Translations under genes and position numbers: made by a program
Assembly: GCA_005776585.1 (NCBI GenBank)
Contig: SXOX01000308.1
Coordinates: 1-47,811, forward strand
DNA length: 47,811 nt
Source of the DNA: Pseudomonadota bacterium
GTDB taxonomy: Bacteria; Myxococcota_A; UBA9042; GCA-2863065
Direction: 5' to 3'
Part shown: piece after piece, positions 17,116-27,003 of the stretch
How the letters are laid out: each line of letters begins with the position of its first letter
How positions within the stretch are numbered: the stretch's first letter is position 1
The notes under the pieces: generated by a model
Told to the model about the DNA's origin: nothing
Database searches by the model: none
The model's input: the letters and a program-made list of their open reading frames with translations, nothing else

Positions 17116-17282
17116 CGTCCGACCACGTCATCTTCATCCCCGCCATCCTCCTCGTCGGGTTCGTCCTGGGGTTCGTCTATGGACGCCGGTCGTTGCTGGC
17201 GCAGATCGAGGCGGAGCGCGAGGCGATGCGCCGTCGCAAGGAGCGCCGCAAAGCCGAGGACGCGGCAGACGCTAAAGCTTGA
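17112..17282 (+). CDS. Small membrane protein (56 residues) in the copA-ccmC unit
   Basis: The reading frame starts at ATG 17112, overlapping the ccmD-like stop by 4 bases (ATGA), and ends at TGA 17280-17282. It encodes one hydrophobic helix (VIFIPAILLVGFVLGFVYG, about residues 5-23) followed by a highly charged helix rich in Arg, Lys, Glu and Ala. The ATGA coupling and normal composition support it as real. No family recognised. It overlaps the end of the convergent minus-strand gene by 11 bases. Confidence 0.65.
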   Translation: MTSDHVIFIPAILLVGFVLGFVYGRRSLLAQIEAEREAMRRRKERRKAEDAADAKA

Positions 17283-17520
17283 TGTCCGACATCGAGCGCG
17301 GCTTGGCGGGCTTGCCATCGCTGCGCTTGGCGCGCATGGGCTCGAGCCGCACCTTGAGCTCGTTGCTCTTGATGGGCTGCGGTGCCTTGGCGAGCTGCGC
17401 CTGGCGGTCCTCCGGCTTCTCCTTCGGCCGATTCACCAGCACGACCTGACGCGTCTGGACCACGCCAACCGTGCGCTTCTCGGTCGGCGGTCGCTCGTTG
17501 CTCGTTGCTTCATCTGCCAT
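17272..17520 (-). CDS. Small basic hypothetical protein
   Basis: This is an 82-residue protein from ATG 17520, preceded by GGAGG-type sequence (GCGAAGGAGGCTCCC). It is rich in Lys, Arg, Pro and Glu with little hydrophobic content, so probably disordered and cytoplasmic. The middle segment VGVVQTRQVVLVNRPKE is the only strand-like part. No motif recognised. It is convergent with the copA-ccmC unit, overlapping by 11 bases. Confidence 0.55.
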   Translation of the reverse strand: MADEATSNERPPTEKRTVGVVQTRQVVLVNRPKEKPEDRQAQLAKAPQPIKSNELKVRLEPMRAKRSDGKPAKPRSMSDIKL

Positions 17521-17665
17521 GGGAGCCTCCTTCGCGAGAGCATAGCACGCGCGCCGCGGTGACCGACTGCTTTCGACGTCACCAACTGCGCAAGACGGCA
17601 ACGCGCACCGTGGCGTGGCTCGATTTCCTTGCCGCCGGCGGGCTCCTGCGATAGAAGCCGCCGCC

Positions 17666-18109
17666 ATGACGCTTCCCGAATCGCTCCTCGATCCCCAGCG
17701 CCGGCCCGACGTCGTGCGTGACTGTGTGGCGCTCGTCGACTCCGAGGTCGAGCGCAAGTCCGGCATCAGCGGCTTCGCCATCAAGCAGGGCTACAAGGTC
17801 GTCAAGAAGCTCGACCACGGCCACATGGTGCCGAAGGCCGTCAACGACCTCTTGCCGGACTTCGCCGCCGCGCTCGAGCCCATGCACGCGCGCTTTCGGG
17901 CCGACGGGCGCGGCACCTTCGCGAGCTTCATGCTCGGCAAGGAGCCCGAGGCCGCCGACTCACTGCTTGCCGTCACCGACGGCAAGGCCCAGCACGCCAA
18001 GAACGCGGTGCTGAAGGGCATCTACAATCAGCTGCGCCCCACCGCCAAGCGCAACCTCGAGGCCTCCGTCGGTGCCCTGGCCGGGGTCATCGATCGCTAC
18101 GCGAAGTAG
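17666..18109 (+). CDS. Conserved hypothetical protein (all-helical, about 147 residues)
   Basis: ATG 17666 was preferred over an upstream in-frame start at 17615 because MTLPESLLDPQRRPDVVRDC opens a compact domain. The protein is soluble and mostly helical, with SGISGFAIKQGYKVVKKLDHGHMVPKAVNDLLPDF as the most distinctive part and a repetitive basic C-terminus (NQLRPTAKRNLEASVGALAGVIDRYAK). I recall similar short proteins in Actinobacteria (a DUF6918-like family) but cannot confirm this. Function unknown. It is a single gene facing the convergent lipoprotein gene 9 bases away. Confidence 0.7.
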   Translation: MTLPESLLDPQRRPDVVRDCVALVDSEVERKSGISGFAIKQGYKVVKKLDHGHMVPKAVNDLLPDFAAALEPMHARFRADGRGTFASFMLGKEPEAADSLLAVTDGKAQHAKNAVLKGIYNQLRPTAKRNLEASVGALAGVIDRYAK

Positions 18110-18118
18110 CGCGGCGCC

Positions 18119-19048
18119 TCACTCCAACGTCCATCCGGCAGGCAGCACGCCGGGCGTCAAATCGACTGTGGCCGAGGCTCGCAGCGCGTCGACGTAGCGG
18201 CGCCGCTCGGCTTCGAGGACGCGCGGGCACAGCGCCGCTCGGACCTCGTCTCGAACGCCGGGAGCGTCGAGCGTCCGTTGGAGCGGGGGTCGGCGCGCCG
18301 TCACGAGCGACAGGCGCACCCCGCGCTCGTCGTCATGGACGCGGGCCTCGCCCACGGCCAACGAGGCCAGCAGTGACGACGCAGCCGCGCGCAGGGAGCT
18401 GCGACCGTTGTGGTCGACCTCGAAGGTGAAGTGCACGAGGCGAGCACCCTCCGGGGCCGTGAGGCGCGCGAGATCCTCGACATCGGCGGCCGTATGGACC
18501 GTGTCGGCCACGGCGCGCAGACTCTCCTCCGCCACCGTATCGATACGTCGCCGACACGTGAGCTCCGTCGCCGGGTCCGGGCCCTCTCCGCACAGCAAAC
18601 GCAGCTCTGTGACGTCGATGAGCGTCCCGTGCTCGAACGAGGGCCGCATCATCGAATACATTGTCGTGAAGTCGCGCTCGGTGAGGTTGCCACAGACGAC
18701 GCGCTCCGAGCGTGCGCTCTCCAGGTACCGGCGCGCGAGCTCGGGGCCGCGCGACTCCGAGTGCCGCGCCGCATATCCGGTCGCCTCCGCTTCTTGGAGC
18801 AGCAGCGCCTCCGCGACCAACTGCGACAGCAGGACTCTGGGCGCCGCGGTGGGCTGCTGCTTTCGGAGGCGTTCCACCTCCGAGCGACGCACGACCCGTC
18901 GATTGACGGTCACCGCGACAGGATCCTCCGGAACGACGGCGGGGACGACTCCCACGCCTACATCCACGCTCGGCTCTCGAGATTTCGGGGGCGGCGGCGC
19001 CTGGCAGGCGGCGAGCGCGCCGATGAGGAGCCAGTGGACCCGCGTCAC
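18119..19048 (-). CDS. SurA/PpiC-like exported lipoprotein, coupled to SelW-like gene
   Basis: This is a 309-residue protein from GTG 19048. The start overlaps the stop of the selenoprotein gene as GTGA, so the two are translationally coupled. A signal sequence with lipobox (LAAC, about Cys15) is followed by a Pro-rich linker. Then VAVTVNRRVVRRSEVERLRK is the opening helix typical of SurA-type chaperones. After that come an Ala/Leu helical part and a C-terminal region where a PpiC prolyl-isomerase domain would sit (LVHFTFEVDHNGR). The isomerase motifs are weak, so it may be a chaperone only. Five cysteines in the mature part could be redox-active. A periplasmic folding role is inference. Confidence 0.7.
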   Translation of the reverse strand: MTRVHWLLIGALAACQAPPPPKSREPSVDVGVGVVPAVVPEDPVAVTVNRRVVRRSEVERLRKQQPTAAPRVLLSQLVAEALLLQEAEATGYAARHSESRGPELARRYLESARSERVVCGNLTERDFTTMYSMMRPSFEHGTLIDVTELRLLCGEGPDPATELTCRRRIDTVAEESLRAVADTVHTAADVEDLARLTAPEGARLVHFTFEVDHNGRSSLRAAASSLLASLAVGEARVHDDERGVRLSLVTARRPPLQRTLDAPGVRDEVRAALCPRVLEAERRRYVDALRASATVDLTPGVLPAGWTLE

Positions 19049-19278
19049 GCCTGGGCTGCGACGCGAGCCACCACCTCGCCGAGCTCCGGAAAGCGCTGCT
19101 CCTCGTGCTTGCTGAAGATGCGAATGCCATTGACCCACACGTCGAAGATGCCCTTCTGGCCCTTCACGAGGGTCACGCGCACGCCGTAGGTCCGATCCAG
19201 CTCGGCCGCGAGACTCGCAGCCCGGGGCAAGTAGTTTCAAACGTTGCAGTATTCGATGCGGATGTCAGTCGGGCTCAT
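19045..19278 (-). CDS. SelW/Rdx-family selenoprotein, UGA-encoded Sec in CxxU
   Basis: The frame opens at ATG 19278 behind a good ribosome site (GGAGG, 4 bases away). It passes an in-frame TGA at 19239-19237 and ends at TGA 19047-19045, giving 77 residues with Sec at 14. The start reads IRIEYCNV-U-NYLPRAASLAAEL, which is the SelW/Rdx redox motif CxxU at its expected position after the first strand. The rest (GVRVTLVKGQKGIFDVWVNGIRIFSKHEEQRFPE) is the conserved thioredoxin-like remainder, including G-x-F-x-V and RFPE. Cys-containing homologues have CxxC here. A hairpin follows the UGA at SECIS distance. Without recoding, only a headless 61-codon frame would be predicted. It is the first gene of a two-gene unit. 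Confidence 0.9.
19204..19222 (-). promoter_or_regulatory. Candidate bacterial SECIS element in the SelW-like gene
   Basis: On the mRNA strand, GGCTGCGA and TCGCGGCC form an 8-bp stem (one G-U pair) closed by the loop GTC. The loop G lies 23 bases after the UGA at 19239-19237. Bacterial SECIS elements need a hairpin roughly 16-37 bases downstream, with a G at the start of the loop and usually GU. This one qualifies. Confidence 0.75.
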
Positions 19279-19357
19279 GGGGCCTCCAAGGTGAGTCGCG
19301 CGATTGTCGGCGCGGACGAACGTTAGGCCGCGCGTCTGGCGCCGCAAGGCTGCGACG

Positions 19358-19960
19358 CTACTTCCCGGTGGGTGAGGGGCAGGTCGGCCCATCGGCGGTC
19401 TCGAAGCGCATCACCGTCACGACCTGGAACTGCGCCGAGACCACGGGGTCGCCATCGACGCTGAAGGAGTAGCGAAACGTGACCGAGCTGGCTCCGGCGT
19501 TGAGCATCAGCGCGGTCGCAAGCCGCTCCTCGCCGGCGCGCAGGAGCCCGGCCTCCGGTTGCGCGAACGTGATGTCGCGCTGGCTCGTCGTGAGCGTCCC
19601 ACGGGCCGACAGCAACGAGACGGTGTCGGCGCCGATGACCAGGCTCACCTCGAGCGTCCACGGCGCGCCGGCGCCTCCGGTGAACTTCTCGAGCGAGATG
19701 TAGCTGGCCGTCGGGTCGAGGTAGCCGCACTTGACCTGTCCTTTGAGCGCGGCGAGGTCACCCTGGCTCGCAAAGTCAATGGTCTGCGACAGCTCCTCCT
19801 TGTTGGGGACGAAGTCGAGAGATGCCGTCAGCTCGGCTTGACCGCCGGTCGTCAGCGTCTGCTCGCCGCAGGCGCCAAGGACGAGGACACAGGCCAACGG
19901 GAGAGCACCCAGACCACGGGCCCGGGAGCGACCAAGAAGCAAGGGAGGGGTAATCGTCAC
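19358..19960 (-). CDS. Lipoprotein of unknown function
   Basis: This is a 200-residue protein with a signal sequence and lipobox (VLGAC, about Cys31). The mature part is beta-rich with an alternating strand pattern (AELTASLDFVP, TLEVSLVIGAD, SVTFRYSFSVDGD) and only two further cysteines. It contains no enzyme motif; a small beta-sandwich is likely. It lies upstream of the selenoprotein unit on the same strand with a 79-base gap, so it could be co-transcribed with it. Function unknown. Confidence 0.75.
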   Translation of the reverse strand: MTITPPLLLGRSRARGLGALPLACVLVLGACGEQTLTTGGQAELTASLDFVPNKEELSQTIDFASQGDLAALKGQVKCGYLDPTASYISLEKFTGGAGAPWTLEVSLVIGADTVSLLSARGTLTTSQRDITFAQPEAGLLRAGEERLATALMLNAGASSVTFRYSFSVDGDPVVSAQFQVVTVMRFETADGPTCPSPTGK

Positions 19961-20093
19961 GCAGCCAGTTCTACCACCGCGCCGCGCGCTTTGAAACGTC
20001 CGCGTCGTCGGTCACCGCTTCCGCCGCGCGTTCGCACGCGTGAGCCGCGCTCGACAAGTGGCGCGTCTCGGTCGCGTGTGCTATCCACGCCCC

Positions 20094-22034
20094 ATGAGCG
20101 CGACGACCGGAATGGCAGCGTATCGACCGGGCTCGCAGGGTCGTTGGTGGCGCGCAGCGGTCGCGCCCCGTTCGCGACACGCGTTGCTCGTCCTGGCGGC
20201 GTGCGCCGGCCTCATCGGTTGCAAGACCGAGAACCTGCCCATCACGTCCGCTGGAGTGACCATCGGCGAGACGCTCACGGTCCCCGAGACGCAGGCCAAG
20301 CAGCCCTTCACCGTAACGTTCGAGCCCACGGCCTCGGGCACCGTGCAGGTGCGTGCCTGGTCGCTCGGACCGTTGGTCGAGGTCACGCTTACGCTGAAGG
20401 ACGCCAACGGCGTGGTGGGCGGGATCAAGGACCGCGTCGGGCGGGGTACCGGCCTCCTCATCGACGGCGTCGTGGTCACGCGCGGCAAGCGCTACACACT
20501 GACCGCGGTCTGGGGGCAGGGCAAGGGCGTCGCGAGCTATCGCGTCGACGCGCTCGCTGGCGTGGAGGCGCCCAGTCAGCCGGATCTGAGCAAGGACGGC
20601 ACGCTGGCCGTAGCGCGCTCAGGCCACACGGCGACCCGGCTTCCCGACGGGACGGTGCTGGTCACGGGCGGCATCGCTCCGTCCGATGAGGGAGGTCTCG
20701 CACCCACGAAGGCCGCCGAGCGCGTGGATCCGGTCCTCGGGACCTCAGTCGCCGCATCTCCCCTCGAGCAGGCGCGCACCGCCCATGCCGCCGTGCTGCT
20801 CGATGCGAGCGCCGGTGACGCCGCGGGCAAGGTGCTGATCGTGGGCGGTCTCGGCCCCACGGGCGATGCGTTGGCGACCTATGAGCTCTTCGACTCCAAG
20901 ACGGGCACGTTCGCCGGGGGCAGCCTCCCCGAGGGGCGGGCGCATCACGCGCTACTGCCCGTCAAGGACATCGGCACGCCCACCTTTCTCGGCGGCAAGG
21001 TCCTCATCGTCGGCGGCGAGCGCACGCGCGGCCTAACGCAGCACGTCCTCACGCTCAATCAGCAGACGGGCGAGGTCGAGGGCAAGTACCGCGAGATCGA
21101 CGAGAACCCGCGCCAGCTCCTGTTCTTCGACCCGGCCACGGGCGGGGTCCAGGGGCCGAGCAACCTCGTCTTGGAGCGCGGTCGCGTGCGTCCTGGCGTC
21201 GTGCAGGTCGGCTCGCGCGTGCTCATCATTGGCGGCGGCGTAGATGCGCTCCCCAGTCGCCCTGGCTGCACGCAGCGAGATGACAACGTCTGCTTTTGTA
21301 GCGCCGGTGGGGTGAACCTGTGCACGGAGCTCAACTGCCCGAAGACGGCGACCTTCTCGGAGTGCACGGCGACCAGCACCGTGCGCAAGGACCTGGCCAC
21401 GGATGTCGTCGAGGTCTATGAGCTGGCAAGCAAGGGTGACGCGGCGGTCACGGTGCTCCGAGACGCCTTCGGCGCGCAGGCCAAGCTTCAACGCCCCCGC
21501 GTGGGGCCCGCGGTGCATGCGATGGACGACGGCCGGGTCTTCGTCGCGGGTGGCGCGACCGCCTTCCTGCCGAGCTTCCGGCCGAACGAGTACGGGCTGC
21601 CCGAGACCCCGGTCGTCGTTGGCGAGGTCGAGATGCTGGATCCCACCGACGGGCAGTTTCACATCCTGGCGCCGCTCGCTGTGCCGCGCGCCTATGGCGC
21701 CCTCGTCCAGGCCACCGACGCACTGCTGCTCGTCGGCGGTGAGCGTGGCCCCGCAATCGAACGGAGCGGCGTCCCGCTGGTCGAACGCCTCGACACCTCG
21801 AAGCGCCAGTTTCTCATCGACGCGACCTTCCTCGACTTGCCCATGGGGGCCACCGTGACGGTGGTCCGTGGCGACAATGGCCTCCTGGCAATCGGCGGAG
21901 AGACCGCCGAGGGCACGCCGTCGAACCGCTTTCGGCTGGTGATGCGCCTGCCTCCCGCGTTCAATCCCGTTGGCGGGAGCGCGGACGCGACGACGACCAC
22001 CGACATCACGGGCGATGCCTCATCGGATCCGTGA
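20094..22034 (+). CDS. Kelch-repeat beta-propeller lipoprotein
   Basis: This is a 646-residue protein from ATG 20094, with a signal sequence and lipobox (GLIGC, about Cys43). Kelch-type blades recur: GTVLVTGG, GKVLIVGG (twice), RVLIIGGG, GRVFVAGG, LLLVGGE and GLLAIGGE, with the typical RSGHTATRLPDG strand before the first. About six to seven blades form a propeller, likely on the outer surface or in the periplasm. A Cys-rich insert (CTQRDDNVCFCSAGGVNLCTELNC) sits between blades near residue 400. Such propellers bind proteins or carbohydrates. The next gene starts 57 bases later and may be co-transcribed. Confidence 0.85.
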   Translation: MSATTGMAAYRPGSQGRWWRAAVAPRSRHALLVLAACAGLIGCKTENLPITSAGVTIGETLTVPETQAKQPFTVTFEPTASGTVQVRAWSLGPLVEVTLTLKDANGVVGGIKDRVGRGTGLLIDGVVVTRGKRYTLTAVWGQGKGVASYRVDALAGVEAPSQPDLSKDGTLAVARSGHTATRLPDGTVLVTGGIAPSDEGGLAPTKAAERVDPVLGTSVAASPLEQARTAHAAVLLDASAGDAAGKVLIVGGLGPTGDALATYELFDSKTGTFAGGSLPEGRAHHALLPVKDIGTPTFLGGKVLIVGGERTRGLTQHVLTLNQQTGEVEGKYREIDENPRQLLFFDPATGGVQGPSNLVLERGRVRPGVVQVGSRVLIIGGGVDALPSRPGCTQRDDNVCFCSAGGVNLCTELNCPKTATFSECTATSTVRKDLATDVVEVYELASKGDAAVTVLRDAFGAQAKLQRPRVGPAVHAMDDGRVFVAGGATAFLPSFRPNEYGLPETPVVVGEVEMLDPTDGQFHILAPLAVPRAYGALVQATDALLLVGGERGPAIERSGVPLVERLDTSKRQFLIDATFLDLPMGATVTVVRGDNGLLAIGGETAEGTPSNRFRLVMRLPPAFNPVGGSADATTTTDITGDASSDP

Positions 22035-22090
22035 TGGCTTCTTTCACTCAGGTGTCACTCAGGAACACATGCCAGAACAGTGGGTATGAG

Positions 22091-23992
22091 ATGCGCATGA
22101 CCCCCAAGCTCGAATTCGCCGCCCGCCGCCGTTGGCTCGCGACGTTGCTCGTGACCGGCCTCGCCGCGTCGGTCCTCTCGGCCTCGCGCGCCGACGCCCA
22201 GGCGATCCAGATCGCGTTCGTCCTCGACACGGACAAGACCTTCGACCAGTACAAGCTCGGCGACGCCGCGAAGGCCATCCTCGAGAAGCTTGGGGTCGGC
22301 GGCGTCCAGGACCTCGCGGGAGCCATTTCGATCGACGGCAAAAAAGGGAACGAGACGTTTCTGCCGGTGACCGACGACAAGAGTCGCGGTGACGCCGTGC
22401 GCTCCGTCATGACCAAGGGCAAGGCCAAGCTGTCGAAGCGGGACCTCACGGCCGCGCTCGACAAGGCCTACAACGAGTACCTGGGGCAGTTCCCACCGGC
22501 GCCGCGTGTGATTATCGTCATGACCGCGGGGAAGAACGACGGCAACGCGGCAGAGCTCGACACGATCGCGCAGTCGATGAAGGGCGCCACGGCGGGCAAT
22601 GGCGCCGTCGTGTTCGCAGTCGCCTTGGGGGCAGACGCCGACAAGGCCATGCTGGGCAAGCTGGCCGCGAGCACTGGCGGCATTCTGCACGAGGCCGCGG
22701 ATGCCGGCGCGCTGGCGGCGAGCGTCATGCCCGAGATCCTCAAGAACGTGGAGCGCGCGCGCCAAGGGCTGCCGCCGATGGGTGCCGCGGCCCCGACGCC
22801 GCCACCGCCCGCAGACGCCAAGCCGGGCGAGGCCAAGCCGGGCGACAGCAAGCCCGCCGACAGCAAGCCGGGCGAGGCCAAGCCCACGGACGCCAAGCCG
22901 GGCGACAGCAAGCCCGCCGACAGCAAGCCAGGCGAGCCCAAGCCGGGTGACGATCAAGCCAAGAAGGACGCGGATAAGAAGAAGGCCGACGAGAAGAAGA
23001 AGGCCGATGACAAGAAGAAGGCCGAGGAGAAGAAGAAGGCCGAAGAGAAGCGCAAGAAGGAAGAAGAGGCCAAGAAGAAGGACGACAAGGGCGACAAAGA
23101 AGAAGAGGAGCCCGAGGAGGCCGAGGAGAGGGAGAAGCCGGCCGAGGAGGCGGCACCCGTTGCGCTGCCCCTGACGGCGCGGCCGTGGTTCCGGTGGACC
23201 ATCTATGGTGTTTCGGGCCTGTTCTCGCTGCTGATTCTGCTGTGGGTCATCAAGAAAGTGCGCGCGCGGCGCGGCGGCGACGAGGACGAAGCCGAAGCGG
23301 AGGCGGGACCCAAGGGAGACTTCGACGCCGGCGACTATTTTGGTGGCAGTGGCGGCGGCGGCAAGGCGCCAGCCAAGGGCGCGCCGGCGGCCAAGGGGCG
23401 TGCGGCCCCGGCGGCCACGGCGAAGGCGCGCTTCGTGCCCATCACGGGGACGACTGCGAGCTTCGAGCTCGAGTCCACGACGGAGCTCTTCACCATTGGT
23501 CGCAAGCCCGCCAATCAGCTGTCGCTGCCAGACGCAGGCGTCTCGGGCTTCCACGCCGAGCTGCGCTGGGAGGGTGGGCGCCTCAAGCTCGTCGACAAGG
23601 GCAGCACGAACGGGACGTTCGTCAATGACGACCGCATCCAAGAGCGCACGCTCAAGTCGGGCGACGTCATCCGCTTTGACAAGATCGCGTTCCGCGTCGG
23701 CGGACAGACCGAGGTGCCCAAGGGCGGCGAGGACGAGGGCGGCGTGTCGGACAAGACCTCGATGTACGCCCAGGAGCAGCCCAAGGAAGAGGAGATCGAG
23801 GCCACGACCATGCTCAAGGGCGGCATGGCGGAGCTGGCCGAGCTCGGCATCAAGAACTGCCTGAAGCACAAGACGCGCATCGCGCAGCGCCTATGTGACG
23901 TGTGCACGCGCCCCTATTGCTCGGAGTGCCTCACACGCGTCCAGGGCCAGTTCATGTGTCCGCGGTGTCGTCCCGGCGCCGAGGCGGCCTAG
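22091..23992 (+). CDS. VWA - transmembrane - FHA - zinc-finger protein
   Basis: This is a 633-residue protein from ATG 22091 (or 22097). In order: a signal peptide (WLATLLVTGLAASVLSASRADAQ); a von Willebrand A-like domain (IQIAFVLDTDKTFD ... RVIIVMTAGKNDG ... VVFAVALGADADK, about 40-225); a Lys/Pro/Asp repeat linker (about 240-290); a charged Lys/Glu coiled segment; one membrane helix (WTIYGVSGLFSLLILLWVI, about 376-396); an FHA phosphopeptide-binding domain (FTIGRKPANQLSL, GFHAELRW, GSTNGTFVN, about 465-540); and a C-terminal zinc-binding box (CLKHKTRIAQRLCDVC ... C.EC ... CPRC). The VWA-like part would be outside and the FHA inside, fitting a transmembrane scaffold responding to Ser/Thr kinases (inference). 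Confidence 0.88.
   Translation: MRMTPKLEFAARRRWLATLLVTGLAASVLSASRADAQAIQIAFVLDTDKTFDQYKLGDAAKAILEKLGVGGVQDLAGAISIDGKKGNETFLPVTDDKSRGDAVRSVMTKGKAKLSKRDLTAALDKAYNEYLGQFPPAPRVIIVMTAGKNDGNAAELDTIAQSMKGATAGNGAVVFAVALGADADKAMLGKLAASTGGILHEAADAGALAASVMPEILKNVERARQGLPPMGAAAPTPPPPADAKPGEAKPGDSKPADSKPGEAKPTDAKPGDSKPADSKPGEPKPGDDQAKKDADKKKADEKKKADDKKKAEEKKKAEEKRKKEEEAKKKDDKGDKEEEEPEEAEEREKPAEEAAPVALPLTARPWFRWTIYGVSGLFSLLILLWVIKKVRARRGGDEDEAEAEAGPKGDFDAGDYFGGSGGGGKAPAKGAPAAKGRAAPAATAKARFVPITGTTASFELESTTELFTIGRKPANQLSLPDAGVSGFHAELRWEGGRLKLVDKGSTNGTFVNDDRIQERTLKSGDVIRFDKIAFRVGGQTEVPKGGEDEGGVSDKTSMYAQEQPKEEEIEATTMLKGGMAELAELGIKNCLKHKTRIAQRLCDVCTRPYCSECLTRVQGQFMCPRCRPGAEAA
22819..22953 (+). repeat. In-frame 15-bp / 60-bp coding repeat (Lys-Pro linker)
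   Basis: The DNA repeats 15-base units encoding KPG(E/D)(A/S), KPADS and KPTDA. A longer unit (from GCCAAGCCGGGCGACAGC) recurs about 60 bases apart near 22831 and 22891. It forms the flexible linker between the VWA-like domain and the membrane helix. Confidence 0.85.
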
Positions 23993-24008
23993 CCGCTGCG
24001 CTTTCGGC

Positions 24009-25636
<1,628 letters not shown>

Positions 25637-25646
<10 letters not shown>

Positions 25647-26947
25647 GGTGAAGCTCCGGTCGAGACGAGCGGCGTGTGGTTCAGAAGGTCGGTGTAATGC
25701 GCCTGGATGGTGTCGAGCTTGACGCGATTCAAGAAGCCCGAATACGCGAGGTAGGCGACGAGGAAGCGCAGATCCGCCGCCCACGGTGGCAGATGGACGG
25801 GCAGCCGGCAGAGACCCTCGGCTGCCAGGTGGCACAGCGCGGGGATGTCCTCGATGTCGAGCTTGCCGCAGAAGAGCAGCCGCAGGCAGTCGGTGCGCTC
25901 CTGCCGAACGACCGAGCGCAGGAAGTTGTGAACGCGCAGCAGACCGTCGAGGTATACGCCGTCCTTTGTGAATGGCGCGCCACCCGTCAGCACCCCGCCG
26001 CGCATGACGCGTCGTGCGTTCTCGAAGGCCTGATCGGGCTCGCCTTGCGAACGCTCGAGAAACCAGCGGTAGAGCTCAAGGAAGTCCGCGCCATCGATCG
26101 ACATCTGGATGGCGAGCACGCGGTCGCTCAGGCGGCGCAGGCGCGCGGGATCGATGGCACCCGTGATGAACTCGGCAAAGACGGCCAGCCCCTCCTGCGT
26201 GCGGGTCGTGCCGGGGTGCGCGGCGCCGAGGATTGGCAAATCGCGCTGCGCACGGCCGTTCAGCGACGTGACGACGTGAACGAAGGCCTCATGCTGGACG
26301 AGATAGTGCCAGTCCCGATCGGAGAAGCAGGCCCCGCGTCGCAGCCGAATGGAGCGCGGGCCGGCGAGCGCGTTGGCGGAGAGGTCGTCGACTACCGACA
26401 CGTCCGGCGCGTCGTCGCCGAGATGCCGCTGCACGACGCTCCGAATCCGTGTGGCGACGTCGTCGGCGAGGTGGCACGCTGGCGCCGGTGCGCCGAGAAA
26501 GCCGTGATCGAGGCCCGAGAGGACATCGTCGAGCTCCTTGGCCATGACGAGCGACGTGGAGCTCTGGTCCTGGAGCCGATCGGTCGGCCGACCGTAGAGC
26601 CGCGCCGAGTGCGCGTGGAACGCATCCGTGCCCACGGACGCGAGCATGAGCGCTCCGGCTTCGATCGCCTCGGCCTGCCGCTGAAGCCACGCATCGATGG
26701 GGTCGTCCGCCGTGCGAATCGACCGACGCGCCTCCGCCACGGCAGCCAGCGTCGACGTGGGATCCAGCGGCTCGTAGCGCGGCACGGGAAGCTCGCGGGC
26801 GCCACGCTCGAAGAAGCGGGCGCGAACCTCGGGACCCCAGGACAGCGTCCGAAGCACGCGCACCGGACGCTCGGCGTCGCGCAGCAGCGCGGCCGCGCGG
26901 CGCAACCTTTCGTGGTCACGAGCTCGTACCGGCGCCGGGGTGGACAT
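25637..26947 (-). CDS. DUF1704 / QEGLA-motif (MATCAP-type) putative metallopeptidase
   Basis: This is a 436-residue soluble protein. The zinc-site motif HEAFVH (HExxxH, about residue 224) in QHEAFVHVVTSLNG and the distal glutamate in TRTQEGLAVFAEF (about residues 251-262) define the QEGLA family. This family was long called 'flavohemoglobin expression-modulating' and is homologous to the eukaryotic tyrosine carboxypeptidase MATCAP. The N-terminal ~130 residues are helical. In eukaryotes the family removes a C-terminal Tyr from alpha-tubulin; bacterial substrates are unknown. It is translated immediately before a PepT-like tripeptidase with overlapping ends, suggesting a carboxypeptidase and an aminopeptidase acting on the same small peptides (inference). 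Confidence 0.85.
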
Positions 26948-27003
26948 GCGCAGACCTTCGCGTGCGCCGCGAGGCCTGTCAAACGCGGTGGGAGCGCTGG
27001 AGG

